Assembly: GCA_905250075.1 (NCBI GenBank)
Contig: CAJNOP010000020.1
Coordinates: 62,001-126,000 of the forward strand
Direction: 5' to 3'
Length of the DNA: 64,000 nt
Origin: Rotaria sp. Silwood1
Taxonomy: Eukaryota; Rotifera; Eurotatoria; Philodinida; Philodinidae
A model generated the notes under the pieces. The model did not search any database and was not told the origin of the DNA. It saw only the letters and a program-made list of their open reading frames with translations. This document shows positions 37,553 through 55,799 of the stretch, in pieces. Every line of letters starts with the position of its first letter. The first letter of the stretch is position 1. The translations under genes were made by a program, and so were the position numbers.

Positions 37553-39307
37553 AATATTAGTATTGTTATTTTTTTTTTATTATTAACTACAATTGATTTC
37601 TTATTCCAAAAACAAACAAAAGATCATCTAAAATCGCATAGGGATACATGTTAACATATACTATTGAGTATCTACTTAGATTTCGATCAAATAGATGACA
37701 AAGAACTTGTTATTTTTATATTAAGTAACAGTTGTATATAACATTTATTGATAGTTGAATAAATATTATTTTACTCTTTAAATTGAAAATATCAAACAAA
37801 ATGTTACTCACCAGTTTTCTTTTTATTTCTTTTCTTACGCTTATTATTAATTTGATACATATCAGTTTTTATCAAACAGTGTGACTCACACACATATATT
37901 TGTTACCACGTTATTATTGCTTACAGTTGACTATCGTTCTGAATGCTTCTTTTTGTCCGTATGAGAAAAAAAGATGTTGCTGGAGAGAAGTAAATGTTCT
38001 ACAGAATAACAAGAAAAAAAAATGAGTGAGAGAAGTATTACATCTCTATTATTTTATATTATAAAACTATGCATGCTTTCGGAGTATTTGTATGTCTTGT
38101 TCGCGTTATGCGAACAAGACGTTCAGAAAAAAAGAGAGAAGAAAGATAAAAAAAAAAAAGAAGAAGTTACATATGAGAAGAGAATCAAGACATTTTGTGA
38201 CAATGTATAGTAATAAGTTTGCATAAAAACAACTTAATACTCAATTAAATGTGATTATCTTTACTAAAATTCTTTGGATTTTGATCATTCTAATCATATT
38301 AAAATTTAAGATTCATTGGTTTCTTTTCTTTTTTTTTCCGTTGTAGATTCTTCAACATCGATGAATCCTTTTTCCTCTGTATTATATGTATGATTCTTTG
38401 TTCATTAAAAAAACAACCTCATTGTCGTAGATAGAAGAACGAATTGTAATATAACTAACTTCAGTTAGTATAAAGAAGTTTGAATAATACAGAAACAAAA
38501 AAAAAGAACCGTTGGTTTATGATTGATTCTGAATGCTGCCTATTTGTTCCGGCTTTCAACATAATACGTGATAATGCATTCCCAAATATGTCACTGTCAA
38601 CAAGTTATGTTCTTCTACAAAAATAGTTCCCAGTTTAATAAGTAGAAGCATAAAAGCTGTTATCCATTTCTTGTCTATTCTTTTTGCCACACTTCCTTCG
38701 ATTTCCTCTTTATATAATAATTTACAAGATTACGTCATTGTACTCGTATTGCTAAAATAAGACAACAATCACCGGTCTGACATGACAGCTTCTTCAATTG
38801 ATTCTTTCTGTTATTTAGGTTTAGTTTTCCTATTATCCTCAACCGATAAAAGCATTCATTGACAAAAGATATATCATGTTGTGGATCAATGCAGATGGCG
38901 AATAATAATGCATAGCTTAGAGATATATAACACTTATTTTGCTGATGAAAATAAAAAGAAACAATTGGAATTCTCAAATATTGAATATCTTGTTTCTAAT
39001 TCAATATAGTATTATACAACAAAATCTATTGTTTTAGGTATTAGTAAGTTAATAAAGCTTAAATAGATGAATCAATCAAACAGAATTGATGTCAAAAGTT
39101 CATCAGATCATTGTATATAATACATGTTCTTCAAAATTAAGATATTTTTATATTCAATGATCATATGAGATTTATATTAAATGAAAAACCAAACAAACAA
39201 AAACTAAGTTACAACTGAAATATCAAAAAAGAAAAGAAAAGACAAAAGAAAAACAAGCACATGATATTACATACAGAAAAAGACAAAAAAGAAAACGCAT
39301 TCATTCA
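37553..39307. other. Intergenic between the distal innexin exon and ROS-like kinase
   Basis: No gene recognised. It should contain the promoter for the 37.3-37.6 kb exon and the 3' end of the kinase transcript, but I see no defined elements. Confidence 0.4.
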
Positions 39308-42300
39308 TTAGAAAGAACGTACAATAATGTCACTGTGATCATCATCATCATCAACAAAATCATTACTTGTTGTATCATCAATTAAACGCAATTGATAAGA
39401 TGGAACACTTCCATTTGGATGATGATGAATATGATGATGACGTTGATGATGCTTATGTTGTGTTGGTGAAGTACTTTCTGTCATTGATGAAAAACATCCT
39501 GATGTTGATGAGCGACATTCACCAATATCTGAACCTTCAAATGATACTGATGTTGGTGGTTCAATATGACTTAATACACAATCGAGAACATTACGAGCCT
39601 TAAGAATAAACGAAGAAAAACAAAAAGATATTCTAAGAAATATAAATCAACGTAAAGATGTTTTTTTTTACCGTTTGTGATAATCCTTCATTAGAAAACC
39701 ATATGAATGGTTGTTCTTTATTTTTATCCATTAATATTTCATTTAGACGAGAATGAAGATCATAAAAATTTATTCGATTTTCAGGTGTATATTGCCAACA
39801 TGCGAGCATGAGTTCGTATCTATTAAAAAAACAAAATTAGTAAAAGAGAAATCATTAGATGCATATAAAAAAAATAAGAACAGCTGGAAATTATCAAAAA
39901 CAACGTCCTTGTTGTCATAAATCGAATGATCAAGTATTGCCAGATGTATAATACAAAAATTGAATAAAAAATACACAATACTATAGATTCTCTTTTCTTA
40001 AATAGATTAAAAATGTGCATCTTATTTTATTGAACATTTCAAGCAAAACGAAATAAAGAGTCTAAAAAAGAATTGGCACAGTTTGAAATTAGATTTGAAC
40101 TTCTCATCTGGTTATAAGAGCATTTTTTTATTTGTTTGCATGTTTATACTCTGTCATATCGCTATCACTAGGTATTTTTATTGATAAAGAAAGTTTTTTT
40201 TATCTCGAGATACATGTGTTCTAATTTTGTAATAACTCATTGCAAACAGATGATTTTGTAATAATACGGAATTCTTTCTTAAAAAGAAAAATCATTGCAG
40301 AATAATTAAAAGAAGTATTAAAACTGATAATATAATCAAATAAAAATTTTCTTAAGGATGAATAATGCAACTCCAATTTATTGTTTGTTTATAACTAAAG
40401 AATGTACTTCATATATCAAGTCAAAGTTGAAGTTCATATTTGAGAATATATATTTTTATAATGAATCTTTTGAATTTGATTCTTTTGTATGACATTTCTT
40501 TTTTCTGTCAGTGCTTAATAAAACCATTTACATCCATTTACAAACCAAGGACTCAAGAAATATGAGAAGACAGTTCGATGAATATAGAATCATCAATCTT
40601 TTTTTTTTCATCCTATGAACAACCAATATGATCATATTGAAGAAACGTGCTTGTAATAACTAATCACATAGTCATTCATAGTTTTAAATGTATAAAGATT
40701 TTTTTTGTATACTTACAAAATTTGTGTACATTGTATTGGTTTTTCTAAAGTTCCTCGTGTTGTTGTAATTAATGAAATGACTTGTTGATTATTCAATGGT
40801 GAATATGGTACTTGACCTAATGTTATTATTTCCCATAGTACAATTCCAAATGACCTAAAATTTAATTAAGATTTCTTTTTTTTTCAATTCTATATAAGAG
40901 TAAATTAGTATCTATCTAGTCAATACAGGTGAAGATCTAAAAATTTCCTTTCAACGTTAAAAAATCAAATATACGTAACAGAAATATTGAATCGTGTTTT
41001 GGGTGTAGGTGTGTTTGAAATGAATATTTGTTTTTTAGGATACCTTTGATATTTTGATCTTTTTATGCGAAGGATAAAACATTAAAAAAAATATCCATCC
41101 ACATCAGCATCTGTTCTTCTCGACAAAAAACTTCACTAAAACTGCTTGAAATAGGATACTTGAAAAACCAAGACCTAACAAAACTCGTTTTGTGGTATAC
41201 ATTTGAGGCTTTTTCGAAATTGTTTTATTTGATCAAGCAAATAATTTTAAGAAAAATTAGATGTTTTAGCTCTCTTGATGACCTTCTTTCATCGAACCTC
41301 GTTCTGTTTTATAGAAGACCAAGAACCATTTTTCTTTTGTTTTTATGAAAAATTTCAATGATTTTGCCGTATTTCATATATTGAAGCCTTCAATAAATTA
41401 AATGCAGTTCAATCACGGAAGATCATGATAAGAAGTAGAACATCTTGCTTTTCTCTATCAAAATCATTTAGCAAAAACTTCAAATTAGTATTAAAAAATT
41501 GGATTGAAAGTCTTGGTTTTCATAATATCGTTATCTAAGTAGTTTTACTGGAGTATTTAAATCCAATAATCCTAATAGAAAAACCTTTCAGCCAATCAAA
41601 TGTTTTTCCGATTTTTCGCAGCTATTAGCACCAGGAAGAAAAATTCGAAAATACAGCTACTCTGAGTTCATGTTCACCAATACGAAACCCTAGAAAGGAT
41701 ATTCTTAATCTAAACATACCAAATATCTGAATTTGAAGTGAAAATTGCATCAAGTAATGATTCTGGTGCCATCCATCGTACAGGTAGAAGAGCTTCACCT
41801 GTTTTTCTGTAATAATCTTGTTGACTTAACATTCTAGCTAAACCAAAATCACCAATTTTAACAAGAACTTTTCCTTTATCAATATATGTTGATGATACAA
41901 GACAATTTCGAGCAGCTAAATCTCTAAAAACGAGAATTTTATTAAGAAAAAAAAAAAAGATGTATTTTTTTTGTATCTTTTACCTATGAACATATGAATG
42001 CTGTTCAAGATAACAAGCACCATCAGCTATCTGTCTTGCGATATCAAGACAATCATCATATGATAATTCACATTGATTATTATTGTCTTTTGTTGGTCTT
42101 GAACGTCTTAAATAATTTTGTAAATCACCTTGTTCCATTAATTCAATAACAAGAAATTGTGGTTGATAATCATGATAAAAACAAACACCTAATAGATGTA
42201 TTATATGTTTATGATTAAATTGATTCATTATAATAGCTTCTTTAAGAAAATCAATACGTTGTGATTGAGATGCTGAACTAGGTAATGTCTTTGAAAAAAA

Positions 42301-45300
42301 AAGAAATATGAAAATTCTTTAAAAGAAGCTTCTAAATGTTACGAATAGGTTTCTTAAGAAGTTAGGTCTAGCTGTACAAAAAATTCACTTCTCTAAAAAA
42401 AACCGCGCTGTTTATGGAACCGACTTTTTTCGATTGTAAACCGTTTTTTCAATAACGTGACTTTAGTATAGTGAATCTTGCAGAAAATTGTTGCATTCTA
42501 TGAAATCATTATAAAAATTTCGAGAAAAAACTTTCAGAAAACGAGCAGATGCATTAATTTGCAAGACATAAGTTTGTGCCTTTTTCACTGGTATGTAGCA
42601 GATTTTGGTTAGAAAAATGACGATTTCATCAAGATCAATAAGATATTCTGATTCAGCACCAAAAACTGATTCTATTTATGTATATTTCAAATATCTTTAT
42701 GACGTTTTTTTTTCATCGAAATATCTAACTCTGTTTTCACCCAAAGTTTAGTCAAAAAATGAAATTCATCAAAACATTCTTTTTATTATCTAATTCTTTT
42801 CCATTTTATGTTGTACTATTCTTTTAGAATTTTAGAACTTGTTTCTTGCTGTGAAGATAACTTTTGTTTTCAAACTCATTTTCTGAGTACACTCTAAGGG
42901 CAATCAGGAATGGATATTTTTTGATGAAAAAAAAAGAACGTGACAAATATGCTTGACATACATATAATCCGACTTAGTCTTTGATACGGATTCAAAATTT
43001 CGTTTTAATTTCGATCAATTGTTTATTTTGCTAACCGATATCTGCGAAATACTAGTGGAAAGGACACAAACTTATGTCTCGAGAATCATGCACCTTGCCT
43101 TTTTTTTTAAACCTTTACAATGGGTGCATAGAGCACGAAATTTTCTACAAAATACACTATATTAAATTTGCGCTATTGAAGAACGGCTTACAATAAAAAA
43201 AAAAGTCTTTTCAATAAAAGTATTATTCTTTCTGAAAAGCCAATTCTCTTATATTTAGACAGGACTTGTTGAGAAACCTATTCGTAACATATTTGTTCAT
43301 TTTTATGTATTCTTTCAAATAAAATGTTGCTCAAACTAAGCGAAATAATGGAGAAGACCTTTTTTTTCTCCATTTCGCAGAGTTCTTCAAGTTTCAATGC
43401 TTATAAAAACTATTAAGCCAAATCGCACAAATCTAAACGTTTTTTCGTTACTCCAGTTTGATATGAAAAACAAGGTATATCTTAATGTCAACCATAAAAT
43501 TAGCATTCTCGATGTGCTCGTGTAGCTTTTATTAGATAAATTAATTTTATCTTTCTGTTTTTTAATTTACTTTTATTGCTACCAATTGATTATTTGTCAT
43601 TGTTCCAGCATAAACCTCACCTAAATATCGAACTATTTTATAGAAATTAAAAAAACAACAACAATAACATACCAAATGCTCCCTTGCCAATTAAACGTTC
43701 AAGTTTAATCATAGTTCGTTGTATTTTAGGTAATTTATTTATATCAACATTCGTTGGTGTATGACTAAAAACAAACGATTTTTTATTTCAAAAATTTTTT
43801 TTACTATTAATCATACTTCCATGTATAAAGTATATTATCTTTTAGTGCATTACAATATGTTAATGATCGTAAATGATCTAATTCTTTATCAGATATATTA
43901 CCATTTTGTTTATATTTTTTTTTTAATTTTCCATAAAGATTTTTACTACGTACTAAAACAAAAGTGAAAGAAAGTAAATTTAAAGATTAAAAATTCGATT
44001 AACTTACAATAACATCCAAAAAATAGAAAAACAAAAATAATAAGAAATAAAAATGAGATTAAAATTATAATAATCACTATTTGATTATTTGAATTTGAAT
44101 GATATATAGCTGCAAAAAAAAAAATAAGAAAATCATTAAAATCAAAAAAAAACTAAGAATTCATTTATATAAATTGACTAACGATCAATATTAACGTTCA
44201 ATTGTGAATAATTATTATCTTGTCGTCCATATCGATTACCAACATAAAGTCGAAATGTAAGATTAGTTTTTTCAATTAATTTTGGTTTTAATTGATATTG
44301 AGTACTATTACCATGATAGACTAATGTCCAATTGTCATTTAGTCTAAACAAAAAAGCCTATGGCATTCTATTATCTATAGAGAATATCAAGAACCTTTTT
44401 CAAGTATTTCCATCTGTGATAAGTGATAAAATATTACCAAGGATAGTATGGTACAATGCCCTTTTCTCTACATACTGTAACATATTATTATTAAAACTGC
44501 ACTATATATTGAGAATATGTTAAGATTTTTTATGTATAATAAACGTTGTTTTACATTTTTATTACGTTAACTAATGTTGATATCTAAACGTATACATCTA
44601 TCAATTGAAGTTTTTAGTAACACATTCTCTAGTACATATTTTTCAACTACATACAACTAATATATTCTGTCATGAACTCACGTAAAATTCCATGAGAAAT
44701 CATCACAAAAAGGATTCTCTATTTTTCGTATAGGTCAACAGTCTCTGTCAAAGAAAACAAGAAAATATAATCGATCTTGCATGACGAAAGTAAGTTGCAA
44801 ATCTTTCATTAAATTTCTACTGATACAAGTAGACAATTATTAAGTGAAACTTTTAAACAAAAGAAACAAAAACAAACATTAATTTACTTTGTAAATAATT
44901 CATAATAATATTCCGGACCAAGATAAGACATATGTGTCAATGGATTTATCCATGATAATGTTCTATTATTATTATTAAATGATAAAACTAATGGAATATA
45001 ATCTGGTAAACCACTTGTTGTTTGAAACGAAAAATTTCGAGGTCGATCATAAAAAACAAATGATAATGATGATGATGTTGTTATTGGACATGTAGCACGT
45101 ATTGATAATGTATAATTTTTTTCTGGTTGAAGTTTATCAAATATAATTGGACATTCTCCATTAGTTATATCAACAAGTGAAAGATCTTTTTTACTTATAT
45201 CACATTGACTACGAGAAATAACATTCTAAAATAAGTAAAAATAAAAAGTAAAAATATATTTAATAAAATAATGATTATAATAATATTTACTAAATTATGA

Positions 45301-46512
45301 TAAACAATAGTTTTAACTTCAATATAAGATAAACATAAATGACGTATAAATATACGTATTGAACGAGTTGATAATGATAAAAATTCAACTGTTATTGGTT
45401 GAGGATATTTTATAAGAACAGGATGATCAATAATTGATTGTCGTTGATCATTTAAGTAGAATAATTGAATTTTACTTGAATATTCAATAGAAGTATTATT
45501 TTCATATGGTAATTCAATAGAAAAACCAATTGTTTTTGTTGTCATTCTACCAATACGAGAAATAACATTATTATCTAATGGTTTGACAATATGATGATAT
45601 TTATATTGTTTTTCTATGGATATATATATATATTTAATAATTATTTAATACAAAATAAAAGAAAATGAATTTACCATTTATTTTATATGAAAGTGTAATA
45701 TTTCCGAGAATATTTGTTAGACGCCGAATATGATTTGGTAATGTAACAATATAGAGATGTGTATGAGGAAATATAAAAGATTCAATTTGTTCTATTGTTA
45801 ATAGATCAACATTAGATAAAGTGAGAACTTGAATAAAAAAAAAATCAAAATTGAATAAATTGTTTAATATGAAAAAAAACAATAAAGTGTTTTACTATTT
45901 TCATTTGATGATTCAAGCGTTTGGAAAATATGTGTAGGTAAAATACGCATATATTTTTCATCAGAAATTTTTATAGTTAATGAATAATTATGATTGGGAA
46001 GTAAACGATTAATAGAAATCGTATTTGTTTGAATATTCTATAAAGATGAAAATAAAAGACAAATAAAAAAATTTTTCTTATTTTCAGTTTACTTCAATTG
46101 CTCGTTCAAGTTGATTTGTATGTGTATTTGTTATGAATGCATGTACATAAATTGATGAACATTTTAAATAAGAAAAAATATTTTTAAATCGTATATTTAT
46201 TGAATAAGATGTTATTTGTACATGTTCTAATTGACCAAAACCTGGTCGACTGATTGTACATAATGATGATGATGATGATAAAATATGATTATCTAAATGT
46301 ATGAAATAAGTTGCGGATTTTTTTTTTCTCTTGTAAATATAATGAATACCTGTTTGAATAAATTGTTCTTCTTGACTATGAACAATTTTAAGAATGATAA
46401 AAATAACTGCATAAAAAAAAAGAAAACAAATTAAAAAATCTGGTTAGTATTTTTTTTTAAGAATATATTGATATAAAAACTTACTGAAGAGGACAAGACT
46501 ACGACTCATCAT
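39308..46512 (-). CDS. ROS/sevenless-type receptor tyrosine kinase with compact ectodomain
   Basis: 17 exons join in frame to 955 residues. Exons, minus: 46485-46512, 46350-46406, 46093-46292, 45896-46037, 45675-45827, 45291-45613, 44888-45225, 44183-44343, 44008-44109, 43817-43952, 43673-43764, 43571-43620, 41984-42288, 41720-41923, 40717-40854, 39672-39819, 39308-39598. A hydrophobic signal peptide is followed by about 450 extracellular residues with fibronectin-III-like strands ([41 protein letters not shown]). The TM helix is at about 475-500. Kinase features: GKGAFGEV 573-580, VAIK 591-594, HRDLAARN 695-702, DFG 721-723, [22 protein letters not shown]. These signatures are closest in memory to ROS1, then ALK/LTK. 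ROS1 relatives have about 2300 residues, so this ectodomain is very short. The activation loop keeps YYRK, but the first tyrosine of the usual YxxxYY is Ser729. The C-tail is His-rich. The intron between the VAIK and alpha-C exons (about 1.3 kb) holds a foldback element. Confidence 0.92.
42335..43290. repeat. Imperfect foldback element in a kinase intron
   Basis: The left arm, about 42335-42615, starts ATGTTACGAATAGGTTTCTT and ends near GACATAAGTTTGTGCC. The right arm, about 43015-43290, carries the same landmarks inverted (GACATAAGTTTGTGTCC, ATGTTACGAATAGGTTTCTC). The roughly 400-bp centre has no long open frame. It fills most of the 1.28-kb intron between 43570 and 42289. Confidence 0.65.
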
Positions 46513-49500
46513 TGGTATTATTGTTTGCCTAAAAACAAAAATAATTCAATTTTCGATTAGCTTGTCGTTCGTGACACTCACTCAATTCTCTTCTTTTTCT
46601 CTCTCTCTCCCTAGTGCTCTTTTGTACGATACCATACATACATTCATTTAATCGAGTGAGTGAAAGAGCTTCACTTCACCACTTATAACGATTATGAAAC
46701 AATAACGACACGATCGAATATATAGGCACACTAAATAGACGCCACGTTCCCTATTTTCTTTTCTTTTCTCTGCTTCTTCTCTTTTTCTCTCTCTCCCTTT
46801 CTCGTCACTGTCGAGTGGAAATATGTAAAGAGTTGTAAAACGCACATTCATACACACCTTCAAAAATTTACTACTATCAATCATCTCAATGTCTTCTATG
46901 TTATATTCTCATATTCTTTCCCTTATTCTTTTTTTTTATAGTTATACAGATAATCAGTTGCATATTGAGAATGATGCTACTACTAGTACTAATGTTGTTG
47001 TTATATGTGTATATTTATCCACTAAGCACTACTTCTACCAAGACGTCATTAACGCATTTTTTTTCAAGTACGACGAACGACTGTTACTGTTGTTTTCTTT
47101 TTTTCTTCTTTTATGAAGGAAATCTGTAGATCAATTACACATTGTCTCTATGAGCTCTTCATTAAGAACAAAGAAAAAGTCAATCATCAAAAATGCTTTC
47201 TACAATTCGATTTTACTAGAGACCAAACAATCTGATCAAGACAATAGATTGGCATAAAATGCTTTTCTTTTTCTAATTAACGAATAGTTTTTACAATTGA
47301 TAGAATAGTGTAAATAAGACAGTGATGGATAAAGTTGATGTACAAGTATGTATATGCAACAGAAAAAAGCCAATTAACAAGCAAAAAAACGACACCATCT
47401 GGTAATGTACTAGTGATGAGAACAGGAGGATCATGTTGTTATCATATACGAGCAAACAACAATTTTTTTTTATCATTCCCAATAGTACAAAAATCAAGTG
47501 GAAGACAGAAAGAACATCAAGCCATTATCAACAATAAAAAGAGTTAGTAAAGCATAGTATAGTCTAGAAAAAGTAGTAGTAATCTGAGATAGTAAACTAG
47601 CCGATTGAACACATGTGGTTACTTGTTCAGTCGACGTCTCACTTATTGCACAATATCTATATACACTAGAAAATGAAGAGTGACATGTACTAAAGTAATT
47701 ACAATGGGTTTTGTTAATCGACTCTGACAAATACCAATGGCAGTAGTATTCTATACAGCCATCCATCATTCAGCGCATTCACTGTTCATTAAAGGCTTCT
47801 TCCTCTCTCTCTCTCTCAGTATTTCTTTTATGACGTATCTAAGTGTAAACAAGGAATGATGATGTGTATCTGTCTTTTGCGTTCGTGGAAGTATATCAAT
47901 ATTAGAAACAAAAAAAAGGGGAAGCTCAACCTTGGTACATATACAAAACCAGCAGTGATGATGCCCACTGGCACGTCCATATTGATACAATCCTCATGTG
48001 TGACATTTTGTCAGTTACAACATACTTTATAGCATAGAGCAGCATGGATATATCTAACTGAGAAAATTAGGAAAATACCTTTTTTTTTCTCTTTTACCAT
48101 GAACGATCCTTGACTATTTATATTTGATAAATTATAGACGGTAATTAAAGTTTTAGATAACACATCATCATATACAGATGTGAGGAGGTTTCGATCTTAT
48201 TCTTGTCATTCGAGCGAGAGAAAATTGACACGATTACCTTGAAAGATGTCGATTGATGATCGGAACGATGCTATTAGCTAAATAATAACGACACGGGTGT
48301 CAACATGCAATGCAAAACCGAAGTGTCAATGAATATGGAGATACGATAGGAGACAAATGTAAAAAGAAAGAAAATGATATAAAGCAAAACTCCGCCCGTT
48401 TGGGAAAGAAATAACTAAATCGATGTTTCCACAAGAGAGAAAGAGCGCACGAGAGAGAGAGAGAGACAAGGCAGTTGCACTCGATCAACATCAATAGGAA
48501 GGAAATATAACAACTGCTACTATTCTCTCTCTCTCTCTCATCTCTTCTTCTTCTTCTCCCCTATGCACTATCTTCTAACTAACTAACGAACTCCCGGCAT
48601 ATGTGTATGCATATCAAAATGAGACGAAAGATTGATCAGTTTGAGTACTCAGCATGATGTCTATGACTGATGATCATTATAAATCCAAGTTTAGAAATCA
48701 AAATAGTGATCGAAAGTCATCATTTATATGCACATATTGAGAAAAAGAAAAACAATTTAATGTTTATAAAGATTATAATGATGTATCAACATATTGAATT
48801 AGTAATGATTTAATGCTTTTTTTTCGATTGTAATGATAGAACCAAAAGAAACGAGAAAGAAAGAAATGGAAGAATATATTTACTATATTTTGTTTATTTT
48901 TCAATGTCAATCTACAAATTTTCTTTTCTTTGCTCTTTATCAACATTTAAACAGCTTCATGTAAGTATTCATTAATATTCATTTTAAAAAGGAAGATGAT
49001 TAAATAATATTCTTGAAGTTTTTCTTTGTTTTCTTACTAATAAGTCAATAAAAGAAGATTACTATATTAAAACGAACAAAACAGTAAAAATATTTCTATT
49101 AGCATATGCTATCTGCTTTTGTTTATCGTTGACTTATGTCACGACATAATCAGCTTACTCAATAACCAATATTTATTTTGATTATTTATAACATATGGTA
49201 CACTTTCTTAGTTTTCTTCTATGTGAACAATTGAGATTACTAACATTAATGCAATGATTTTCTCGCATTATTCTATTAAATGTTCATAAAGAAAAAAAAA
49301 ACAAGATAAGATACATTTCTATTATGATGTAACAAGTTTTAGTTTTATTTCAATAACATTTTTGATATTTCAATTATATTTATTAAAATAATTCTATCTA
49401 TTTACAAAATTTCTTTTCAAGAAAATGATTTAATGAGAGTTTAATAATTCAATTAACAGTTTCTCGGAAAAATTTAATACACATTAGCAAACAAGGACAA

Positions 49501-49900
49501 AATCATTAGCGAAGTTTGCTTTTTCTTTCTATCATATTTCTAGTTGTTTATTATTTCAAAGTCTAATATTAGATAATATTCAAAAAGAAAATCTATGAAT
49601 TAAATTTTTTCAATTGTTCATTTGAATACATATTCAATTGATAATACTTTCATAAGCATACACAGCAAAAAAAGTTCTATTGATCTTTTATTGAATCTTT
49701 TTTTTCTCCTAACAAAGAATATCCTAATTGATCTGGTAGTTCTGTCAACTGAAAATTTCATAAATTAATCATAATACCAATAGTCTTTCTTACAGACATA
49801 TTTTATTTCATAAAAAAAACATTTCTAAATTCATTTGTAATAAGATCAATCACAGATACATATATGAATATATGATAGCAAAAAAGAAAATTGTAATCTT
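46513..49900. other. Intergenic between kinase promoter and ARL2 3' end
   Basis: No gene recognised in 3.4 kb. Many overlapping open frames on both strands are low-complexity. CT/GA microsatellites occur at about 46590-46615, 46765-46800, 47800-47820, 48430-48470 and 48520-48560; the first of these lies within 100 bp of the kinase start, where a promoter is expected. An AATAAA on the minus strand near 49690 is a possible ARL2 polyadenylation signal. Confidence 0.5.
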
Positions 49901-50948
49901 TTAATCAGGATCAAAAACGCGTTGAGCAACATCATTAACAAGCCAATCAATACCTTCCAACAAATTTTGACCAGTTATTGCTGAACATGGCATAACTGTC
50001 CAATGATGTTTATGTATGGAATCGAGTTCTAATAATGTACGAATTTCTTGTAATGAACATGCACCAACAATATCTTGTTTATTGGCAAATACAAGAAGTG
50101 ATGAACCCATTAAACGTTCTTCTTTAAGTAATTCATGAAGTTCAGAACGACATTCACCTAATCGCATTTTATCAACACTGTCAACAACCCAAATAATTGC
50201 TTCAGTCGCTTCAAAATAATTACGCCAATATGATCGAAGAGATTTTTGACCGCCTAAATATAAACACAAATATGTCTATGAGTACTGTCAATAATTTCAA
50301 GAATGTATAAAACAAAAAATATTACAAACAATAAAGATAATCTTTGGACTTAGTCTTATGTTATTATATGAAGTCAAGTTTCGAATAGAATTCAGTATCT
50401 TATTCAAAACTTTTTCTTCTATAATAGACGCTCGAAAACGAATATACTTTCTTTTACATCAATTAATATTTACATATTGTGCATCATTTTTGTGTATGAA
50501 AGTGTTATTTATTATTTATTTAAATCTAATGAGAGACTCTATTTCAAACATGAATAATATCATACTAATCATTGGTGAATTAATATATACATATTTCCTA
50601 ATATATAAGTAATCTTGTTCAAATACAAATATTGTGCAGTATCTGAACATCAAAAAAGGAATTAAACAATCCAAATCATGTTACATTACAACAAATATAT
50701 CAACTTATCTAGAACAATAAATGTGTTAAGATATCTCTCAACCTACCCACATCCCAAACATTAAGTACATAATCAGCATAATTAAATGTTTTTATATTAA
50801 AACCAAGTGTTGGTGCAACAGAATCAATTTCTTCACCATTAATCCTCGATAAAATAGTCGATTTTCCTGCATTATCAAGTCCAACAAGTAGTAAACGCAT
50901 TTCTTTTTCTTTTCGACGTAATTTTTTCAATATGCTCAATAGTACCAT
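49901..50948 (-). CDS. ARL2: ARL2 (ADP-ribosylation factor-like 2 GTPase)
   Basis: Two exons, 50747-50948 and 49901-50253, give 184 residues, the same length as human ARL2. ARL2 is a cytosolic/mitochondrial small GTPase that acts with tubulin cofactors in tubulin folding and with effectors such as BART and PDE-delta. Motifs: G1 GLDNAGKS (23-30), switch region [32 protein letters not shown], and [16 protein letters not shown]. The N-terminal helix [16 protein letters not shown] is ARL2-like. Residue 2 is Val rather than Gly, which rules out myristoylation. The last residue of G1 is Ser instead of the usual Thr, a conservative change at the Mg-binding position. The start lies only 233 bp downstream of the AHCYL stop, on the same strand. 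Confidence 0.97.
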
Positions 50949-51181
50949 TTTCTTGTCTAGTTAATGTAATTGATCTACAGTCACATACACACAGGTAAAG
51001 AAAAACCGAAATAAAGGATAATATTTCTTTTTTTTCCGCAAAAGAAAAAAAAAGGAAAAAAAATCCTGACAAACACACAAATAAAATCTTGTTTGAAAGA
51101 GAATAAAAAGAACAATAAAAAGATAGACAGAGAGAGATCGAATTACTGCCAATATTTTGATGGATGGAAGATAGAAGCCCT

Positions 51182-55379
<4,198 letters not shown>

Positions 55380-55799
55380 ATTTGCTCAATCGAGAGAAAT
55401 AAAACGTAGTCAAAGGAGAAGAAAAACGACCGCTGAGAAGACAAAATACGATAATAACACAACTATATAGGCACAAACAGAGACCGATCGAATGGAGGAA
55501 ATGAAGAAAACGACTATGATGAAAAGAGGTGTTTGTGTTTTTTATATATATATATATGTCGTTTTCTCTGTGTTTGGTAGAAAGACAAGAATGAGAAACA
55601 ACAAATGATACGAGAATATAATTTTCTTCGTACATCTTTTTCCTTGGTCTTTTTTTTCTTTTTCCTTAGAATTTTTTCCTATTCTTCTTCTTCTTCTTCT
55701 TCTTTTTTCTTCTTTTCTTTTTTCTCTAATGCATTTAAAGACATGATGATTATGAGAAAAAGAACTGAATGGAGAGAAAATAAGCTAACTCGAACTCAC

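Noticed and set aside
46889..47990. Cluster of 70-90 codon frames on both strands upstream of the kinase
   Set aside because: No family signatures and mutually overlapping; microsatellite-rich flank is a simpler explanation.
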